Source: Cylindrodendrum hubeiense (taxonomy: Eukaryota > Ascomycota > Sordariomycetes > Hypocreales > Nectriaceae). From it: a stretch of DNA of 64,000 nt. A model generated the notes under the pieces. That model was not told the origin of the DNA. It ran no database searches and worked only from the letters and a program-made list of their open reading frames with translations. The translations under genes were made by a program, and so were the position numbers. The stretch lies in the NCBI GenBank assembly GCA_014621425.1, contig JAANBB010000002.1, positions 189,001-253,000 of the forward strand, written 5' to 3'. Each line of letters begins with the position of its first letter. The stretch's first letter is position 1. Positions 55,016 through 64,000 of this stretch are shown one piece after another.

Positions 55016-57097
55016 ATGGCCTCGTCCGATGGTCAAACACGTAGCAGGCCGGTAGCCATTGCCCCAGCGCCTGCCAATGGCGCCAATGGAGGCTCGTCTC
55101 AGCTATCCATGGGATATACTTGTCAGACGTGTGCGAAGCGCAAGGTCAAATGCGACAAGGCGGCACCGTCGTGTTCTACATGCCGCAGGGCCAAGCTCGA
55201 GTGTCTCTACCAGGCGCCTCCGCCGCGATTGCGCAAAAGAAAACTGAGCGGCGACGTCCTCGAACGGCTCGCTCGTTATGAGCGCATACTGCACCAACAC
55301 GGCTTGCTGGATGCCGACACGTCGCCTTCGGTCGGAGAGACGCCGCAACAGGAACCAATATCTCTCCATTGGGGCGAGCCTGAACCGTCGGGGAAAGGCA
55401 AGCTTCTGGCCGCTGAGGGCAAGTCAAGATATATAGACGGCAGCCTCTGGCGTAACTTCGGCGATGATGAGATGCAGCGCGTGTCCGATGACGAAGAGGA
55501 GGATGATCAAGATGACTCGGCGGGCTTGGATCCGTTGACAGGAGCATTCATGGGTTCGCAACAGAGCATTCGCCAGTATCACCCAGCCCACACGAATGCC
55601 ATGGTACTATGGGCTACGTATGTCGACGTTGTAGAACCCATCTGCAAAATCCTGCACATTCCATCCACCGCCAAGATGGTCGAGATGGCTTCGCAGCAGC
55701 CTGCGCTGGCTTCCAGGACTGCAGAATGCCTGCTGTTTGCCATATACCACTTTGCCGTCTTCTCATTGACGGAAGAGGAATGTGTTGAGAAACTAGGGCA
55801 CTCGCGGGCTACGTTGATGCAACAATACCACTTCGCGACACGACAAGCTCTCGTCAACGCGTCATTTCTCAAGACAACTGAGATGTCGGTGCTGCAATCT
55901 CTCGTCCTGTTTCTCATTCCTTGCCGATATTTCTACGACTCGCACACGTACTGGATCCTGACGGGGGTTGCAGTCCGCATAGCGCAGCGCATGGGGCTTC
56001 CTCGGGACGGCGAGAAGCTAGGCTTGCCGCCGTTTGAGGTGCAAATGCGACGACGGCTGTTTTTTCAGCTTCTGCCTCTTGAAGGCATTGCCAGTCAACT
56101 GTCGGGCAGTGGCATGCCGATTATACCAGACGACTGGGACATGCAACAGCCGCTCAACATCAATGACGACCAGATCTGGCCGGGAATGACGGAGGCGCCG
56201 CAAGAGCAAAAGGGCGCGACCGACATGATCTTCTGTCTGTCGCGGTCGTGCATCGGAAAGTTCTTTGCCAGGGCGGGAAAGCCTGTCAACGGCACAGGCT
56301 CGGGGCCGTTCAAGAACTATCAAGAAGCCGAGCGGGTGATTAGCGAGGCCGAAACCGAAGTCGAGGAAAAGTACATTCGCTACTGCGACATTGTCAACCC
56401 GCTGCATTTCCTGACCATCGGCTTGGCCCGGTCGGGCATCACGGCAATGCGCCTCCGGATCCGGTTGCCCAAAGTCAGGAACCAGACGGCCACCGACGCA
56501 GAGCGGAGAGAGCTGATGCAGCTCGCGCAGAAGATCATGGATACCGATGCGGCAACGTGCGCCCACGACGGCCTGAAGAAGTACCGGTGGCATGTGAGGC
56601 CGTTCTTCCTGTGGGGGACGTGGGATGCATTGATCCTTGTCCTGACGACGCTGTGGACAAGAGGCGACCTGCTCGCACCCACAGAAGCCAACGCCGCGTG
56701 GATTAGAGTAGAGAAGGTCTACCACAACCATGACGAGCTGCTTGAGTCGAAGCGAGCGCTGTACGTGGCGTTTGGGCGCCTCACGCTGAAGGCCTGGCTA
56801 GCACATCCGCCAAGTAGTGGCACGCCAGAGCCAGCCTTTATCACCGCCTTGAAATCGCCGCGGAAAGCAAAGTCACAGAGCCGAACGAAAAGGCAGGACA
56901 GTGACTCAAATACTCTTGACGCGACAACAGATACAGCGTCACTCGATCCGTCACCTGCAAGTGACGCGGATGCATTCTTGACGGACCTGTCTAGTGGCAT
57001 GAGTCTCGATATAGGCGATATAGGCAAAGACTTCAATTTTGACGCCGAAGACTGGATGTTCTGGGATCAGTTGATTCAACAGCATCAGCAGGAGTAG
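55016..57097 (+). CDS. Zn2Cys6 transcription factor, 693 aa
   Basis: A single exon. Zinc cluster at about 34-62: C-x2-C-x6-C-x6-C-x2-C-x6-C in YTCQTCAKRKVKCDKAAPSCSTCRRAKLEC, followed by a basic linker (RLRKRK). An acidic segment (DDEEEDDQDDSAG) precedes the fungal-specific TF domain with LLFAIYHFAVFSLT and YFYDSHTYWILTGVAVRIAQRMGLPRDG (the usual RMGLHRD-like motif). C-terminal Ser/Asp-rich tail. Nuclear regulator. The next gene, a flavin monooxygenase 315 bp downstream on the same strand, is its likely target or pathway partner. Confidence 0.93.
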   Translation: MASSDGQTRSRPVAIAPAPANGANGGSSQLSMGYTCQTCAKRKVKCDKAAPSCSTCRRAKLECLYQAPPPRLRKRKLSGDVLERLARYERILHQHGLLDADTSPSVGETPQQEPISLHWGEPEPSGKGKLLAAEGKSRYIDGSLWRNFGDDEMQRVSDDEEEDDQDDSAGLDPLTGAFMGSQQSIRQYHPAHTNAMVLWATYVDVVEPICKILHIPSTAKMVEMASQQPALASRTAECLLFAIYHFAVFSLTEEECVEKLGHSRATLMQQYHFATRQALVNASFLKTTEMSVLQSLVLFLIPCRYFYDSHTYWILTGVAVRIAQRMGLPRDGEKLGLPPFEVQMRRRLFFQLLPLEGIASQLSGSGMPIIPDDWDMQQPLNINDDQIWPGMTEAPQEQKGATDMIFCLSRSCIGKFFARAGKPVNGTGSGPFKNYQEAERVISEAETEVEEKYIRYCDIVNPLHFLTIGLARSGITAMRLRIRLPKVRNQTATDAERRELMQLAQKIMDTDAATCAHDGLKKYRWHVRPFFLWGTWDALILVLTTLWTRGDLLAPTEANAAWIRVEKVYHNHDELLESKRALYVAFGRLTLKAWLAHPPSSGTPEPAFITALKSPRKAKSQSRTKRQDSDSNTLDATTDTASLDPSPASDADAFLTDLSSGMSLDIGDIGKDFNFDAEDWMFWDQLIQQHQQE

Positions 57098-57412
57098 CTC
57101 GTGACGTACTTTGTTTGTCGTCGCAAACCGACTGCGATGGGGACGGCTTCGGGGCTTCGACGTGAAACTATCTGTGATTGGTCAAACTCTCGGGTCCTCA
57201 GCGGCCGAGTAGTACGCTGACATCGGGTTTCTATGACCCGGTGCTTTCGACCGACCAATCAGCAGCCAGGATTCCTCGGGCCCCGGGTGCTCAGGTGTAA
57301 GTTCACACATCGCTCATCCCATACCGGGTCTATATAACCCATCATCGGCCTGTCTCCTCATTCTCTGGCACTTCAAATCATCAAGAAGCAGCTTTCATCC
57401 TCCAGCAATACC
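57098..57412. promoter_or_regulatory. Promoter of the flavin monooxygenase gene
   Basis: A 315-bp spacer with TATATAA at 57331-57337, 76 bp upstream of the ATG, and a TC/CA-rich leader. It contains CGG triplets (for example in CATCGGGT and TCATCGGC) that Zn2Cys6 proteins often bind; this is suggestive only. Confidence 0.55.
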
Positions 57413-58678
57413 ATGTCCAAGCTCAAGGTCCTCATCGTCGGCGCATCCATCGCAGGCCCCACGGCGGCCTACTGGTTCGCCAAAGCCGGAGCAAGCGTCA
57501 CCATCATCGAGCGCTTCCCCCAACTACGCACCAACGGCCAAAACGTCGACATCCGCACCACTGGCGTCGCCATCATGCGCATGATGCCAGGCATGGAGGC
57601 TGCTGTCCGCGCCAAGACGATCCCCATGGAGGGTATCAGCTTCGTCCGCGCCAACGGCCGCCCGTATGGCACTATCAAGCCCACTGGGAATCCAGACCAG
57701 CAGTCGCTCGTCTCCGAGTACGAGATCTTCCGTGGCGACTTGGCGCAGATTCTCTTTGACTTGACCAAGGACAACGAGAATATTAAATATGTCTTTGGCG
57801 AGCAGGTCACCTCGATGCAGCAGCACGACCAGCTCGATGGGCCGGTGGCTGTCCAGTTCGCCAACGGCTTTCCGTCTGCCGAGTTCGACCTCGTCGTCGC
57901 CTGTGATGGCACAACCTCAAGAACTCGAGCCATTGGTCTGGACTGCGGTGTCCGAGACCATATCCAGCCAACCAACTCCTGGGCAGCCTTCTTTTCCATT
58001 CAGCAAGATCTTCACGGGGGAAATAAAATGGGCCAAGCCTACAGCGCCCCTGGCGGCCGGTTCATGGCCGTCGGGGCTGACCCCTCTAGCGGGACCAGGA
58101 TCTCTCTTATGGGCATGAACCCTCGCGACGGCCCCGACGCCACACAGCAGTTCCGCGAGGCCATGAAGGGAGGGGACGACGCGCTCAAGCAGTTCATAGC
58201 CCAGCACTACGAGGGCGCAGGCTGGAAGTGCGACGAGGCCATGAAGGCCATGATGGAGTCACAAGACTTCTACGCCAATGAGATCGTCCAGGTCAAGATA
58301 CCCAGCCTATACAAGGGACGCTTCGTGATGGCTGGCGACGCGGGCTACGCGCCGGGTCCTACAGGCGCTGGCACGAGTCTCGCTATGGCTGGCGCCTACT
58401 TGCTGGCAGGCGAGGTCGGCAAGCACAAGGGCGATCTGGCAGCGGGACTCAGAGGCTACGAGGAGCAGATGCGGCCCATCATCCGCGATTTGCAAAAGAT
58501 CCCCCCCCTCATCTCTACCATCCTGGCACCGCAGGCGGCTTGGGGGATTTGGCTACGCAACAATATTTTTGCCTTCATCTGCTGGACCAGAATTATAGGA
58601 TTCACTCAGAAGTTCTTCGCCAACTCTTTTGCCAGCACCGACAAGTACAAACTCCCAGATTATAAATGGGTAGACTGA
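57413..58678 (+). CDS. Class A FAD-dependent monooxygenase
   Basis: A single exon of 421 residues with the p-hydroxybenzoate hydroxylase fold. FAD motif: VLIVGASIAGPTAAYW (G-x-S-x-A-G, a common fungal variant of GxGxxG). The DG motif is VVACDGTTSRTRA, near 165. The GD motif is GRFVMAGDAGYAPGPTGAGTSLAMAGA, near 300-325, where Asp binds the FAD ribose. Known chemistry: NAD(P)H- and O2-dependent hydroxylation, often of aromatics or polyketides. The last 40 residues form a hydrophobic helix, as in several secondary-metabolism homologues. It sits downstream of a Zn2Cys6 gene. No PKS nearby, so substrate unknown. Confidence 0.93.
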   Translation: MSKLKVLIVGASIAGPTAAYWFAKAGASVTIIERFPQLRTNGQNVDIRTTGVAIMRMMPGMEAAVRAKTIPMEGISFVRANGRPYGTIKPTGNPDQQSLVSEYEIFRGDLAQILFDLTKDNENIKYVFGEQVTSMQQHDQLDGPVAVQFANGFPSAEFDLVVACDGTTSRTRAIGLDCGVRDHIQPTNSWAAFFSIQQDLHGGNKMGQAYSAPGGRFMAVGADPSSGTRISLMGMNPRDGPDATQQFREAMKGGDDALKQFIAQHYEGAGWKCDEAMKAMMESQDFYANEIVQVKIPSLYKGRFVMAGDAGYAPGPTGAGTSLAMAGAYLLAGEVGKHKGDLAAGLRGYEEQMRPIIRDLQKIPPLISTILAPQAAWGIWLRNNIFAFICWTRIIGFTQKFFANSFASTDKYKLPDYKWVD

Positions 58679-58785
58679 AGATCATCGTACGGTACTGTAT
58701 TTGCACAAGCCTCGCGCCTGTATATTAGAACAAGAGAGTAAACGAAGGATACGGCCCACTCCTTAATAGATAGACATCGCTACAT

Positions 58786-59148
58786 TCATTCCCTAAATAC
58801 CAAGCAGAAATTATTCTCATCCCCATGGCTCTTAATGGCCAGCAACCCGTCCTCTGTGAACTTTGTCCGGAACGCGCAACTCGGCGAGAGGACCTCTTTG
58901 GCTCTACACGACCCACTGCTGCTCGTCCAAGTGGCCGAAAGTGAGGACCCCCTTTTGGTTTGAAGTTTCAACAAGCCCTTGAGTGAAAACAGGCTCAGTC
59001 GCCTCCCCTCTTCTTCCATCACAGCCTCGTTCTTCCTTGACATCGCACTCATTTTTGATCCAGGCCGGTTATTAGGTCGCAGTGCGTTGAATAGTGACCA
59101 TGCGAAGGCTGTGCTGCCGGCAACGGTTAGCAAATGCGGCGCCAACAC
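58786..59148 (-). CDS. Possible 120-aa protein, doubtful
   Basis: An uninterrupted minus-strand frame starting MLAPHLLTVAGSTAFAWSLF and ending KSHGDENNFCLVFRE. The N-terminus is mildly hydrophobic. No family recognised and no splice support; the frame may be chance. It is convergent with the flavin monooxygenase. Confidence 0.35.
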   Translation of the reverse strand: MLAPHLLTVAGSTAFAWSLFNALRPNNRPGSKMSAMSRKNEAVMEEEGRRLSLFSLKGLLKLQTKRGSSLSATWTSSSGSCRAKEVLSPSCAFRTKFTEDGLLAIKSHGDENNFCLVFRE

Positions 59149-61244
59149 AGCAGCTAGGCAGCTAGACGAATCGGGGGTAGGTCTGTCTTATTTGACTCGA
59201 TAGATAGCTATTATTGGTGGCAGTACGAAGCGGTGTGGAAACTGACCTCTTAGCCGCATGTATGTTTCTCAAAAGGACCTGAAAGTGCAACACACATTAA
59301 TGAGAAATGATCAGTGCCAAGCACATGCATTTAGTAAAATCCAATTGCTGTAAGTTATCTCGTTATAAGCTATAGGGTGTGTTGACTTAGTTAACTGTAA
59401 GAGAACGTGTTTTATGCGCATTATTTAACGCGGATAGCAAGAGTTATTATATAGTAATTCGCACGTCCTCCAGAATTTATCCTCACACACACAAACTGTG
59501 CCTCTCGAAACAGCCATAGTACCACCTTATCCATAAAACTTCCAGGGTAGAACCAGGTTTCATAGTACTGTACTTCGTACTTGTTGGTGGCGCCCTGCAT
59601 GAAAGTGCAAATGTCAGTTGTGGCAGGCACGTCGGTAAGACAAGGCTGTCGGGAGTAGAAAGAAAAGATAAGCTGAGGCTGCCCACCTTTTTTCAAGATC
59701 CAATTCTGCTCAGTTACAAATTACTCAGATATTACCGCGGTATTGAACCAAATTGGCCCTTGAAACTTTTTTCTTCTTATCATTCATAATATGTCGCCCT
59801 ACCAGTGTCAGTATGGAATCTGCGCTCATCTCCGAATAGCTAATAGTTGGTATTGTAGGAATCGTAAGTATACATCGCGTCATAGTACTGGCCTGTTGAT
59901 GGTTTCCCCATATTCCCGTCCTATTCGCATCTCTTTCAGAGTGCATATGACTCTGGCTAACATCCCGGACCATAACAGACACATGCAGTGCCTTCCAGGG
60001 GCGGTGTAAACAAGCAGTAGCATGGCGAGGGGCTATAAGATGTCGACTTCGTAAGTTGTCCGTATTATTATAATACTAAAAGTCTATGGTTAGACCAGCC
60101 TCCGCTAATAACCATAGACAAATGCACGATTGAAAACTGCCCCAACACAAAGCTTGTAGTACAGGGGCGTATGCAAAACCATTGCAATACACGTTTGTTA
60201 TAACTTTACTATCAAATAAGTGTTAAGGATGAACTTCTCATACTATAGCAGACTACCATGGACCACGAATGCAGCAAAGGGTTTATCGTAACGACGATTG
60301 CTGTATTATCTTATAAATTCGGTAAGAGGCTCGAGTGTATGACATTGCACTTAGCGGTAGTAAATAAGCCAGATTTAACTGATGGATTAATAGTAGATAG
60401 CCCGAAGGCATCACTCTGGGCTCAAATACCATTCTGCTTACTTCTGCTTATGTCTGCTTTGAGTGTTAGAACCCAATTTATAACTTGAACAAATGATGAT
60501 ACATGGTAAAGGAGAGATGTAGTTTCCTTGTCGTGTATAAATTAACAAAAGCTATTCTCGTGAAAAAGGAATGCGCGGTGCATACGAGGCTGTGAGTTGA
60601 GATGCACAGCCAGCTGTTGTCAAAACTTAACGAGTGGAGACGCTGACAGCAGCAGCGCTAGGTAGAGAGTGATGGATAGGATATCAAATCGGGCTGTCGG
60701 AGCAATCACAAATACGGGCAGAGCAGACGCTGTTGTCGAAAACATCCATGTTGGTGCTTACGGAGCGAGCTCAAGTATGACATGGCTCATTTTGTGGACA
60801 CGTGAAAATGGGACATTTTGGCTACAAGATTGCCAGAATTGATGCATGGAACGGAGCAAATATATATAAGCTATTTTCGAGGGTAGTATAGGTCGCAGCC
60901 ATAGTACAGTCAATCGTGGGACGCACACTCGACTAACGAGTGCGTGACAACATATCACTGGAGCAGCCGACATCACAGGTTGATCGGGTGCACAACCTGC
61001 TCACGGTTGTATTACCAATGGCTTGCCCCCCTGTGTCACTGCCGGTTGATCAATCTCCTCTGGGCATCTCAGCACCAGTGGGGCTACGATGGGGGGCGGC
61101 GTTAGGCGGAATGATTGTTGAGCATGGGCAGGTCATCAGTTCGGGGATCGTGTCAAGTAGAGTAATCTGCGATACTTTTAAACGTTAGCTTCATGCCTCC
61201 AAAGCAATGGTAAACGTGCAGTGTTATAGGGTCCGTCATAAAGT
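59149..61244. other. 2-kb region without a supported gene
   Basis: A+T-rich. A minus-strand stretch (59590-59421) reads GATNKYEVQYYETWFYPG to a stop and is preceded by a good acceptor (CTGAC...CATGCAG), so it might be the last exon of a small gene, but no upstream exon could be fixed. Otherwise nothing recognised. Confidence 0.4.
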
Positions 61245-61551
61245 TGTGATATGTCTCATCAAGAAAGATCAGGGTTAAAAAGCTCTTTATCATTTGTATA
61301 ATCATCCGGAGAGAAGAAAAACGTGGTTGAACTAACCTTGAGTGCAAGTTTGACAATGCTGGGCGTCGAGTAGTTGAAATGGCTGGCATGCAGAAAGATG
61401 ACGCTGTAGACTTTTGAATGTTAGCTGTGATACAGGTGCAAAACAACTTCAAACATGTGGGTTTGTGAAGATCCGTCATACGGGTGTGATATGTCTCATC
61501 AAGAAAGATCAGGGTTAAAAAGCTCTTTATCATTTGTATAATCATCCGGAA
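61245..61551. repeat. Recent tandem duplication, 241-bp offset
   Basis: 61245-61310 and 61486-61551 are identical over 66 bases. On the minus strand each copy is preceded by a donor-like GTTAGT/GTAAGT about 15-20 bases away and followed, about 60 bases beyond, by CTAACRTTYAAAAGT. This is as if an intron-bearing block had been duplicated. Confidence 0.75.
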
Positions 61552-62771
61552 AATAAGAAGAATGTGTTCAACTTACCATTGTGGGAATTGCTCCGGCCTA
61601 CGCCAGCCGCAGGGACTTCACATCCGCTTGGATGCAAATCGCGGCGGGCGATGGCGGGAGCGGAGAGATCAGACCGGGCCAGCATCAACACAGGAGCCAG
61701 GAGCTGGTCAATGCCATGGCGGCAGGCTGTCTGCGTGGCAATAAAGCACGCGACAGGTGTCCTGTGGTGCATCGGGCTGCTGAGGAGAGACGAGGCCTCG
61801 AGAGCCCAAAGACAGCCAGAGAGTGCCGGGAGTCTCGAGGCCGTCGAAGAACCTCGTCAACATGGCGCAGCCAACGAACAATGTCCACAGGCACGTGCGC
61901 GGCAGCACGCGTTGGCTGGCATCTCGAGTTTGGTGATGACTTGCGATGTCGACACGATGGTGTTTGAGAGGTGAGGAATGGAAAATTTAAAGCGACGGCA
62001 GAAAATTAACTACGTGGGACCGCCTTGATCATGTGACGAGCTGATTGGCCCGCCAACGTGCGGCACTGGTCACTGGCGGGAAGCTAAGGTGCTGAGTGAA
62101 CCAGATCTACCCTACAGTCTCTCGGATGAAGCAATTCACCATCAATTCGCTCCGTCCACACCCTGTTCCTCCAGTTTGATGGCCTCATCCTTTCTCTGCT
62201 CCAGTGATTTAGTTGACACTGTAGATTTAAAACAGTGTTGTGTTAGTCAAGGCTCCGACTTGTCGATTTACACTCTTTGAACCGATTGAGAGAACTGGTC
62301 GGACTTCAAACACTCCGTACCCAACCAACACATCGCAAATAAAGTGCAACACGACCATGATTAATACGCCGTAGAACCCCCCCAGTGTTTGAATCGTAGC
62401 TTTACTTCCATCAATGACCACCCGCTGCCAAGTTGACTTCCGAGATACATTGCCAGATTTGTGTGATGATCCAGTATTGTGGCTTTCTCTCAACTAAGCG
62501 ACATTCAACCAGTTAGCGAGGTTCATGTCCAATTAGATACCGCGTTATGAGGCGAACCTGAACCAAAACCTGACTCACCAGGTGCGCCGCTCTTCTAGCT
62601 TGTTCTTTCCCCAGCTCAAGTTGCTCGACCCAAGGTTAACTTTTGATCAACCTGCATTAGCCCTAATCAATATCAGGGCTCTAAGTAGAATAAGGAGGGA
62701 CAAGCCAGTCGAGTGAAAACCGCTAAAAAATCGTAGAACAACGGCCCAAGACCAGTGACCATGCAGCGACC
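61552..62771. other. Region with coding-like minus-strand frames, no gene fixed
   Basis: Minus-strand frames between 61970 and 61590 (for example TPGTLWLSLGSRGLVSPQQP) are G+C-rich and end at a good donor (CAATG|GTAAGT), but no single frame with a start can be supported. 62227-62493 minus is unrecognised. The region may hold an unannotated spliced gene or a remnant. Confidence 0.4.
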
Positions 62772-63617
62772 CTAGTCCTCCTCCTCCTCCTCCTCCTCGT
62801 CAACGGCAAGACCAAGCTCGGCCGGCATGGCCTCAAGCCCAACACGGACGGGCAGCATCAAGGGCGCAGGAATAGCACTGCCCCGGGTCTGGGACATCAG
62901 CTGCTGCGTCAAGCAGCGCAGGTGGTTCGCGATGTCGATTTGCACCTGCAGGTTGGTAACCTCCATCAATTGCGCACGCGCAGTGACATCGCTGGCCTCT
63001 CGGGCCGTGGCGGCGGCAGCGTCAGCGGCGGCATTGCGAGCGCGGGCAGACTTGTCTCCAAACTTGAGACGATGGAGGAGGCGGCGCGCAGGGGTGCGAA
63101 CAGCCTGCGTGGCTTAGGTTTAGCGAGTTAGCAGCGATACTAGATCAAAGAGGAATGTTAATCCTTACTGTGCAGTCATCATACTCAGCCTTGGTCCTGG
63201 GAAAGTCCCCAGCTAATATATATGCGAACAGATTGATCAAAACTGGCCGGTCAGCGCGGGTAAGCTAGATCATCCCTAGTTAGCAGCGTACCAGCAACAC
63301 GGAACGAGGAGACTTACTGGCTCACACGGCTTTCCGTTCTTCGAGCACCGGGAGCACTTAGGTGAGGCGGCTACATACAAGTCAACAAGCGAAACACTAG
63401 CGACACAGCAGCGCACTCACAACCAGCAACGGGAATGCAACAAGTTGGCGCCTCCACGAACCTGAATACGCCCTTGGAGCGGACCGTCTTCTCGGGGTAC
63501 CACGACGCGGCAGCGTCGAGACAGCGGCGGCAATACGAACTACACGACGGGAGGTTAGCAGCGACAACAAGACAGTGCAACGCGCCGCGGTGGCCGGGGG
63601 AAGACATACGGAGCCAT
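62772..63617 (-). CDS. Small cysteine-motif protein, five exons
   Basis: Exons: 63617-63610 (8 nt only), 63539-63421, 63370-63318, 63264-63169, 63104-62772; introns 70, 50, 53 and 64 nt, most with a GCTAAC branch. The product has 202 residues. It begins MAPSYCRRCLDAAASWYPEK, has CCIPVAG, then KCSRCSKNGKPCEP: three Cys pairs that could bind zinc, as in a common fungal family of unknown function with C-x2-C ... C-x2-C-x5-C motifs. A helical Arg/Ala-rich region follows, then a tail of eight acidic residues from a (TCC)n tract. The start rests on MAP being the only ATG in frame with a splice site. Confidence 0.65.
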
Positions 63618-64000
63618 GGCGGTGAGGAAAGGTGGCGGCGGCAGAAGAATTCACATGAAAAGGGATATACTGCTGCACATTAGTAGTGGCTCATCAGCGA
63701 TGTCAAGGGCGTCAGGTAAACGGGTAAGGGATACGTTAGAGAAGGGAGACATCAGAGAAGGGAGGCGTCAGGCGCCGGAAATCGGGGCCGGCTTAGGCGG
63801 GTCTACTACCAGCCTCGGCAAGTAATGTTGCAACCCCTCTATGCTGTCGGCGGACAGGAAGCTACTTAGCTGATGCCCACTAGCGAATACAGAGATGTAA
63901 TCCACAACAGTGGCGTATATATGGCAGTCGAGAATCCTGGGCAATAGACGAGGCAGAGATCAATGGAAGTCACCCATCACACCAAATATCCACCAGCTAC
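63618..64000. other. Window end, upstream of the small cysteine-motif gene
   Basis: No gene seen. Purine-rich stretches only. Confidence 0.45.

Noticed and set aside
56018..56731. 237-codon minus-strand frame
   Set aside because: Antisense shadow of the 693-aa Zn2Cys6 gene.
61153..61545. 130-codon minus frame with an internal protein repeat
   Set aside because: The repeat reflects the DNA duplication, and each copy has splice-like ends, so it is more likely intron sequence than a repeat protein.

Overview
The window reads as nuclear DNA of a filamentous ascomycete (Pezizomycotina). The reasons are GT-AG introns of about 46-84 nt with CTAAC/CTGAC branch sites, fungal-only families (Zn2Cys6 regulators, RTA1, DUF6603, DUF6594, the fungal STAND N-terminal domain, fungal P450s), and wide spacers. 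No tRNA, rRNA, intact transposon or CRISPR array is visible. Genus cannot be decided by reading. Exon structures below were worked out by hand from splice signals and reading-frame continuity.

Layout. 0-3 kb: the C-terminus of one cytochrome P450 (cut by the window edge), then a complete four-exon P450. 3-5 kb: a degenerate tandem repeat and an RTA1-type membrane protein. 5-8 kb: a decayed DUF6603 gene and a truncated membrane-protein remnant. 9-20 kb: an unrecognised 601-aa protein, an AIF/FSP1-like FAD oxidoreductase, a Zn2Cys6 regulator, a four-helix membrane protein and an aldo/keto reductase. 21-33 kb: an atypical protein kinase, a 102-aa spliced orphan, a six-exon tyrosinase with its copper-loading CXXC motif, a 3.3-kb gene-free stretch, a seven-exon cyclase-type hydrolase and a second 102-aa spliced orphan. 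34-36.3 kb: a graveyard of a DUF6594 gene, a caspase-like gene and one unknown reading frame, all broken. 36.5-45.5 kb: a PaaK-like adenylate-forming enzyme, then a divergent pair of a Fe(II)/2-oxoglutarate oxygenase and a circularly permuted ATP-grasp ligase, followed by a Zn2Cys6 regulator whose frame carries one TAA. 46-55 kb: an orphan two-exon protein, a 116-aa spliced orphan, a GT32 mannosyltransferase of the Sur1/Csg1 type and a STAND N-terminal-domain protein. 55-59 kb: a Zn2Cys6 regulator next to a class A flavin monooxygenase. 59-64 kb: mostly non-coding DNA with a recent 241-bp-offset duplication, and a small cysteine-motif protein with an 8-nt first exon.

How the genes may work together. 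The strongest candidate for an undescribed small pathway is the oxygenase/ATP-grasp pair with its adjacent regulator (39.9-45.5 kb), possibly with the PaaK-like enzyme 2 kb away. No NRPS, PKS or terpene core lies in the window, so any product is unknown. The regulator-monooxygenase pair at 55-58.7 kb is a second possible unit. The rest looks like ordinary accessory fungal DNA with several genes lost by mutation.
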